From Streptomyces sindenensis (GTDB taxonomy: Bacteria; Actinomycetota; Actinomycetes; Streptomycetales; Streptomycetaceae): a DNA stretch of 64,000 bases. Positions 59,827-64,000 of the stretch are shown here, piece after piece. A program made the position numbers and the translations under genes. The notes below the pieces were generated by a model. It was not told the origin of the DNA. It worked only from the letters and a program-made list of their open reading frames with translations, and ran no database searches. The stretch covers positions 1 to 64,000 of the forward strand of contig NZ_BMSG01000001.1 in NCBI RefSeq assembly GCF_014649035.1, read 5' to 3'. How positions within the stretch are numbered: position 1 is the first letter of the stretch; every line of letters begins with the position of its first letter.

Positions 59827-61278
59827 TCAGCCGCGAAGGGCCTGGACCGCGGCCTCCAGCCGCTTGCCGAAGTCGCCGTCCGCCTGGCGGAAGTTGTTGA
59901 TCGCGCGTTCGGCGATGTCGTCGCGCGAGACCTTGGCGATGAACCCGGCGAGGTTCTCGATCAGGCGGCCCTTTTCGTCCTGAGACATCAGCCGGTAGAG
60001 GTCGCCCGCCTGGACGAAGTCGTTGTCCTCGGCGTGGCCGGGCGCCTCGGTGTTGCCGGTGGCGCCGGTGACCGGAAGCGGCTGCCACAGCGGCCGGTCC
60101 GTCTGGGCGGGGCCGCCGAAGCTGTTGGGCTCGTAGTTCTTGGCGCCCTTGTGACGGCCGTCGTAGAGGTAGCCGTCCCGGCTGTTGGTGCGCGCCTCGG
60201 TGGCGTGCGGGCGGTTCACCGGCAGGTGGTCGGCGTTGATGCCGACGCGGTAGCGGTGGGCGTCGCCGTACGCGAAGAGGCGGCCCTGGAGCATCTTGTC
60301 CGGGGACGGGCCGATGCCCGGCACGAAGTGCGCGGGGCTGAAGATCGACTGCTCGACCTCGGCGAAGATGTTCTCCGGGTTGCGGTTGAGCTCCAGCTTG
60401 CCGATCTCGATCGGCGGGTAGTCCGCGTGCGGCCACACCTTGGTCAGGTCGAACGGGTTGAAGCGGTACGTCGCCGCGTCCGCCGCGGGCATGATCTGGA
60501 CCTGCACGGTCCAGGACGGGAAGTCGCCGCGCTCGATCGCCTCGCGCAGATCGCGCTGGTGGCTGTCGGGGTCCTCACCGGCGAGCTTGTTGGCCTCGTC
60601 CTGGGTGAGGTTCTTGATGCCCTGGTCGGTCTTGAAGTGGTACTTGACCCAGAAGACCTCGCCGGCCTCGTTGTTCCACTGGTAGGTGTGTGAGCCGTAC
60701 CCGTTCATGTGGCGCAGCGTGGCCGGGATGCCTCGGTCGCCGAAGAGCCAGGTCACCTGGTGCGTCGACTCGGGCGACAGGCCCCAGAAGTCCCAGACGT
60801 TGTCCGCCTCCTGCGATCCGGTGTACGGGTCGCGCTTCTGGGTGTGGATGAAGTCGGGGAACTTGATGGCGTCCTTGATGAAGAACACCGGCGTGTTGTT
60901 GCCGACGAGGTCGTAGTTGCCCTCCTCGGTGTAGAACTTCAGCGCGAAACCGCGGGGGTCGCGCACGGCGTCGGCGGAGCCGAGGTTGCCCGCGACGGTC
61001 GAGAAGCGCAGGAAGGTCTCGGTCTGCTTGCCGACCTCGGAGAGGAACTTCGCCCGGGTCCACTGCGAGACGTCGCGGGTCAGCGTGAAGGTGCCGTACG
61101 CGCCGGCGCCGCGGGCGTGCACGACGCGCTCCGGGACGCGCTCGCGGTTGAAGTGGGCGAGCTTCTCCAGAAGCGCCTGGTCCTGGACGAGAACGGGACC
61201 GCTGGGGCCCGCGGTCTCACTGTTCTGGTTGTCGGCGACCGGCGCGCCGGCCTCCGTCGTCAGCGGTCCCTGCGTCAC
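59827..61278 (-). CDS. katA: Monofunctional haem catalase
   Basis: 483 aa from GTG 61278 (GGAGG, 5 nt). Clade of small-subunit catalases: distal His in [15 protein letters not shown], Asn in [25 protein letters not shown], and the proximal haem-ligand Tyr in [15 protein letters not shown]. It dismutates H2O2 in the cytoplasm. Divergent from a Fur-family gene, with a dyad inside its promoter. Confidence 0.96.
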   Translation of the reverse strand: MTQGPLTTEAGAPVADNQNSETAGPSGPVLVQDQALLEKLAHFNRERVPERVVHARGAGAYGTFTLTRDVSQWTRAKFLSEVGKQTETFLRFSTVAGNLGSADAVRDPRGFALKFYTEEGNYDLVGNNTPVFFIKDAIKFPDFIHTQKRDPYTGSQEADNVWDFWGLSPESTHQVTWLFGDRGIPATLRHMNGYGSHTYQWNNEAGEVFWVKYHFKTDQGIKNLTQDEANKLAGEDPDSHQRDLREAIERGDFPSWTVQVQIMPAADAATYRFNPFDLTKVWPHADYPPIEIGKLELNRNPENIFAEVEQSIFSPAHFVPGIGPSPDKMLQGRLFAYGDAHRYRVGINADHLPVNRPHATEARTNSRDGYLYDGRHKGAKNYEPNSFGGPAQTDRPLWQPLPVTGATGNTEAPGHAEDNDFVQAGDLYRLMSQDEKGRLIENLAGFIAKVSRDDIAERAINNFRQADGDFGKRLEAAVQALRG

Positions 61279-61354
61279 GTGCGCCTCCTGCGTCGTATCC
61301 CTGCACAGCGGTCAAATCCTGTACAGCCCTGTCCCTTGGCCAATGCCGTTCCCG

Positions 61355-61382
61355 ATCCTACAATGGACAATGTCTAAGTCAA
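61355..61382 (-). promoter_or_regulatory. katA promoter with dyad in the spacer (candidate CatR operator)
   Basis: Minus strand: TTGACT (61382-61377), 16 nt, TAGGAT (61360-61355). The palindrome GACA-A-TGTC (61366-61374) lies wholly in the spacer, ideal for a repressor. It is 78 bp upstream of the katA start. Confidence 0.75.
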
Positions 61383-61429
61383 GTGAGCATCCAAAGTCAC
61401 ACCCGATCGGGACTCGATCCCTCCACTGT

Positions 61430-61435
61430 TAGGCT
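61430..61435 (+). promoter_or_regulatory. -10 hexamer TAGGCT, leaderless catR start
   Basis: TAGGCT, 7 nt, ATG 61443; same hexamer and spacing as at 8510. Confidence 0.5.
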
Positions 61436-61442
61436 GGGCTGC

Positions 61443-61862
61443 ATGAGCGACCTGCTGGAACGACTTCGCGGACGCGGCTGGCGCATGACGGCGCAGCGGC
61501 GTGTCGTGGCCGAGGTCCTCGACGGGGACCACGTACACCTGACGGCGGACGAGGTCCACGCGAGGGCCGTTTCCCGACTGCCCGAGATCTCGCGCGCCAC
61601 CGTCTACAACACCCTCGGCGAGATGGTGTCCCTCGGCGAGGTGCTGGAGGTCTCCACCGACCGCCGGGCCAAGCGCTACGACCCGAACGCGCACCGCCCC
61701 CACCACCACCTGGTGTGCGCGCGGTGCGGCGCGATCCGGGACGTCCACCCGGCGGGCAACCCGCTGGCGGACCTGCCGGCGGACGAGCGCTACGGCTTCA
61801 CGGTCTCCGACGTCGAGGTGACGTACCGCGGCATCTGCCCGACCTGCGCCGCCACCGCCTGA
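61443..61862 (+). CDS. catR: Fur-family peroxide-responsive repressor
   Basis: 139 aa. Winged helix: LRGRGWRMTAQRRVVAEVL and LPEISRATVYNTLGEMVSLGEV. Metal site HRPHHHLVCARCGAIRDV, with structural zinc CxxC pairs (CARC and CPTC). The PerR/CatR subgroup represses catalase genes and is inactivated by oxidation of metal-bound residues. Divergent position next to katA supports that role. The ATG appears leaderless. Confidence 0.9.
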   Translation: MSDLLERLRGRGWRMTAQRRVVAEVLDGDHVHLTADEVHARAVSRLPEISRATVYNTLGEMVSLGEVLEVSTDRRAKRYDPNAHRPHHHLVCARCGAIRDVHPAGNPLADLPADERYGFTVSDVEVTYRGICPTCAATA

Positions 61863-61886
61863 GCCGGTCGCCCAGCGAACACTTCC

Positions 61887-61916
61887 GGGGCCCGCCTGTC
61901 ACGACAGGCGGGCCCC
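61887..61916 (+). terminator. catR terminator
   Basis: A 14-bp perfect palindrome (61887-61900 / 61903-61916; about 13 bp with a 4-nt loop), 25 nt past the stop. Confidence 0.85.
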
Positions 61917-61980
61917 AGCTCTTGTGTTGCGGATCGGCTCGTTGCCGCACGCCCGGACATGAGGAAGGCCCGGACATGAC

Positions 61981-62013
61981 GAAGGCCCGGATCTCGATGA
62001 GATCCGGGCCTTC
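61981..62013 (-). terminator. Terminator downstream of the tRNA
   Basis: A 15-bp perfect stem (61981-61995 / 61999-62013) with a 3-nt loop, 8 nt after the tRNA 3' end. Confidence 0.85.
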
Positions 62014-62021
62014 GTCTTCAG

Positions 62022-62095
62022 TAGCGGGGACAGGATTTGAACCTGCGACCTCTGGGTTATGAGCCCAGCGAGCTACCGAGCTGCTCCACCCCGCG
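62022..62095 (-). tRNA. tRNA-Met, initiator (anticodon CAU)
   Basis: 74 nt, no encoded CCA. Acceptor CGCGGGG pairs with CCCCGC, leaving a C1/T72 mismatch; the anticodon arm is CTGGG-CTCATAA-CCCAG with the three G:C pairs typical of initiator tRNA; the T arm contains GGTTCAAATCC. The unpaired 1-72 position and GGG/CCC stem mark it as fMet rather than elongator. Confidence 0.95.
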
Positions 62096-62188
62096 TCGGT
62101 GAATGCAACATTACGTCAGCGGGTCGGGCAGCGCAAATTCATTCACGCGGCCCCGGGACCGGAGGCCCGGCGCCAAGCGGTCACCGCG

Positions 62189-64000
62189 TCACGCGGTGAG
62201 CTCCTGGTGCAGCGCCTCGCGCAGCCGCGCGGCCCGCTCGGCCACCTCGGCCGGGCCCAGCTCCATCGCCCGCGCGCACCAGCGCTGCCCCTCGGTGAGC
62301 TCACCCCGGCGGGCGGCGAGGAGTGCCAGGCGCAGCGCGGCACGGCCGTGACCGGCGCCGGCCGCGCGGGTCCACCACAGGGCGGCCTCGCGCTCGCTGC
62401 CCTCGCGGGCCAGCAGCAGCCCGAGGTTGAAGGCCCCGTTGCGGCTGCCCGCCTCGGCGGCCTCCCGGTACCAGTGGGCGGCGCTCTCCACGTCCCCGCG
62501 GGCGGCGGCGAGCATGCCGACCCGGACCTGGGCGCGGCGGTGGCCCTGCTGGGCGGCCCGCTCGTACCACTCCTCGCACTCGGTCTTCTCCGGCATCGGC
62601 TCACCCAGCGCGGGCGGGCCCGGCGGCGGCTGGCGCGCGTCCAGCACCCCGGCCAGCCGGAACGCGGCCTCGGCACTGCCGCCGCCCGCGGCGCAGCGCA
62701 GGTGCCGCTCGGCCTCCTGGTCATCGCCGTCGCGCAGCAGCGCCATGGCGACCTGGAGCGCCGCGTCGGTGTGCCCGGCCGCCGCCGCGCGCTCGTACCA
62801 GCCCCGCGCCGTGCGGTCCTCGTCGCGCCCGGCGTGCAGGATGCCGAGGTTGAAGGCCGCGTCGACGCTGCCCGCCTCGGCCGCCTTGGAGAACCAGGGC
62901 TCGGCCCCGGCGTGGTCGCCCGCCTGGAGGAGGAGCACGGCGAGCGCGTTGGCGGCCTCCCGGTGTCCGGCGTACGCGGCGCGGCGGTACCACTGCTCGG
63001 CCTGCGGGATGCGGTCCTGGGCGGCGCAGAGCAGCCCGAGGTTGTACGCCCCGTTGACGTCGCCGGCGTCCATGGCGGCCCGGTACCAGCGCTCGGCGGT
63101 CTGCTGCTCACCGCGTGCGGCGTGCAGCGCGCCGAGCGCGTTGGCGGCGTTGCCGTCGCCGTCCTGGGCGGCGCGCAGCCACCAGACGGCGGCGCTCTCC
63201 TCGTCGCCCGCGTCGCGCAGCAGGAAGCCCAGGGCGCAGGCGGCGCGGGGCTCGCCGTCCTTGGCGGAGGTGAGGTACCAGCGGCCGGCCTCCTTGAGCT
63301 CGCCGCGCTGCTCCAGGATCGCGCCGAGGTGCAGGGCCGCGCGCCGGTGGCCCCGGGCGGCGGCCTGGCGGTACCACTGCTCGGCCTCGCCGACCCGGCC
63401 GGCGGCAGGGCCCGCCACGGGGCTGTCGCCGTCGGCCGCGCGCCGCTCCCCCGCGGGGCCCGTCGGCCGGGCGTTCCGTGCGGGCGCGGGTGTGGCGCCG
63501 GGGAGGCCCAGGCCCGTTCCGGTTTCGCCGGAAGCGGCACTCCGGCCCAGGCCGAAGGCCTCGTGCGGATCTTCGACGGCCTTCCGCTCCAGGGCGAGGG
63601 CCAGCCGGTAGGCGGCCTCCCGGTGCCCCTGCTCGGCGGCGGCGCGCAGCCAGCGCTCGGCGCCGACGTCGCTGCGGTGCTCCAGGAGATCGGCCAGCGC
63701 GTACGCGCCCAGCGCGTGCCCCTGCTCGGCGGACTGGCGCAGCCAGTACTCCGCGCCGGGCTCGTCGCCGCGCTCGCGGAAGTGCCGGCCGAGCGCGTGG
63801 GCGGCCGCGGCGGAACCGGCCACGGCGGCGATGCGCCACCAGCCGGCGGCCTCGTCCGGGTAGCCGCGCTGGTGCAGCAGGACGCCCAGGTTGTTCGCGG
63901 CGGCCCGGTCCCCGTCGGCGGTGGCGGCGCGCAGATACCGCTCCGCGCCGTCCAGCTCGCCGCGGCGCAGCAGCAGCGCGCCCAGAACGCTCATGGACGC
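62189..64000 (-). CDS. Sel1/TPR-repeat protein (5' end probably outside the window)
   Basis: The visible frame, 601 codons from ATG 63994, is open to the window edge and its first residues (GELDGAERYLRAATADGDRAAANNLG) are already mid-repeat, so the true start is probably upstream. It has about 13 Sel1-like repeats of 36 residues (A-x-Y-L-G... W-Y-R-x-A-A-x-x-G), with a disordered Gly/Pro-rich insert at about 155-200. Such arrays are protein-protein scaffolds. Function unknown. Confidence 0.85.
   Translation of the reverse strand, partial: ASMSVLGALLLRRGELDGAERYLRAATADGDRAAANNLGVLLHQRGYPDEAAGWWRIAAVAGSAAAAHALGRHFRERGDEPGAEYWLRQSAEQGHALGAYALADLLEHRSDVGAERWLRAAAEQGHREAAYRLALALERKAVEDPHEAFGLGRSAASGETGTGLGLPGATPAPARNARPTGPAGERRAADGDSPVAGPAAGRVGEAEQWYRQAAARGHRRAALHLGAILEQRGELKEAGRWYLTSAKDGEPRAACALGFLLRDAGDEESAAVWWLRAAQDGDGNAANALGALHAARGEQQTAERWYRAAMDAGDVNGAYNLGLLCAAQDRIPQAEQWYRRAAYAGHREAANALAVLLLQAGDHAGAEPWFSKAAEAGSVDAAFNLGILHAGRDEDRTARGWYERAAAAGHTDAALQVAMALLRDGDDQEAERHLRCAAGGGSAEAAFRLAGVLDARQPPPGPPALGEPMPEKTECEEWYERAAQQGHRRAQVRVGMLAAARGDVESAAHWYREAAEAGSRNGAFNLGLLLAREGSEREAALWWTRAAGAGHGRAALRLALLAARRGELTEGQRWCARAMELGPAEVAERAARLREALHQELTA

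Noticed and set aside
62022..62095. Elongator tRNA-Met
   Set aside because: The unpaired 1-72 position and the three consecutive G:C pairs in the anticodon stem are initiator features.
1..64000. bldA-dependent (TTA codon) genes
   Set aside because: Scanning TTA/TAA triplets inside the supported genes, I found none in frame; this was done by eye and is not exhaustive.

Overview
The window is a stretch of linear-chromosome-type Streptomyces DNA. It is very GC-rich with extreme GC at third codon positions, and it carries the das chitin/GlcNAc regulon, a WhiB-like protein, a SigH/anti-sigma pair, SigR-RsrA, an adenosylcobalamin-riboswitch-controlled nrdAB and an EshA-type protein. The order wblE / das / nrdAB / sigR-rsrA / aroA-rsgA-hisN matches, from memory, the core block around SCO5204-SCO5244 of S. 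coelicolor. Genes on the left flank (eshA, nsrR-hmp) and a 12-gene island between dasR and cstA are additions to that frame. I saw no insertion sequence, prophage, CRISPR array or rRNA.

Layout. 1-4.4 kb: eshA (family 2B encapsulin shell), NO-responsive nsrR-hmp and a PLP deaminase. 4.4-10.3 kb: a Na+/H+ antiporter, a UBP zinc finger, the stress/development unit (47-codon ORF, rshA, sigH) and wblE. 10.3-20.3 kb: a PdtaS-like sensor kinase, then amino-sugar catabolism. DasABC imports chitobiose/GlcNAc oligomers, DasD hydrolyses them, NagB and a SIS protein work on amino-sugar phosphates, and DasR controls all this through dre sites at 13348, 19247 and 19271.

20.3-32.0 kb: a leftward, almost fully overlapping operon of a 36-aa peptide, a 126-aa unknown protein, two GT2 enzymes, a flippase-like membrane protein, a class III aminotransferase, an NAD-dependent epimerase, a UbiA enzyme with the decaprenyl-phosphate phosphoribosyltransferase signature, a GT4, two VanJ-like membrane phosphatases and an aldo/keto reductase. 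I infer a polyprenyl-phosphate-linked (amino)sugar pathway acting at the cell surface. I know of no description of it, and it is the best candidate here for a new system.

32.4-37.3 kb: a TrmB/LuxR-type regulator facing that operon, cstA-ybdD, and a lipoprotein-GNAT pair. 37.4-41.1 kb: B12 riboswitch and nrdAB. 41.3-45.3 kb: a three-gene ABC exporter and a GlxA-type AraC regulator with a clear operator. 45.4-53.8 kb, mostly leftward: M15 peptidase, def, TPR protein, an HD/HD-GYP pair, sigR-rsrA with its sigma-R promoter, a hydrolase and an SRAP gene. 53.9-64 kb: M50-like peptidase, aroA, rsgA, SMR transporter, TetR, hisN, CBS protein, divergent katA/catR, initiator tRNA, and a Sel1/TPR protein cut by the window edge.

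Two themes cross the window. Six genes have a TAnnnT hexamer 6-7 nt before the ATG, as expected for leaderless mRNAs. Short tandem repeats (26-31 bp) sit at gene ends, and two of them copy the 3' end of the adjacent coding sequence.
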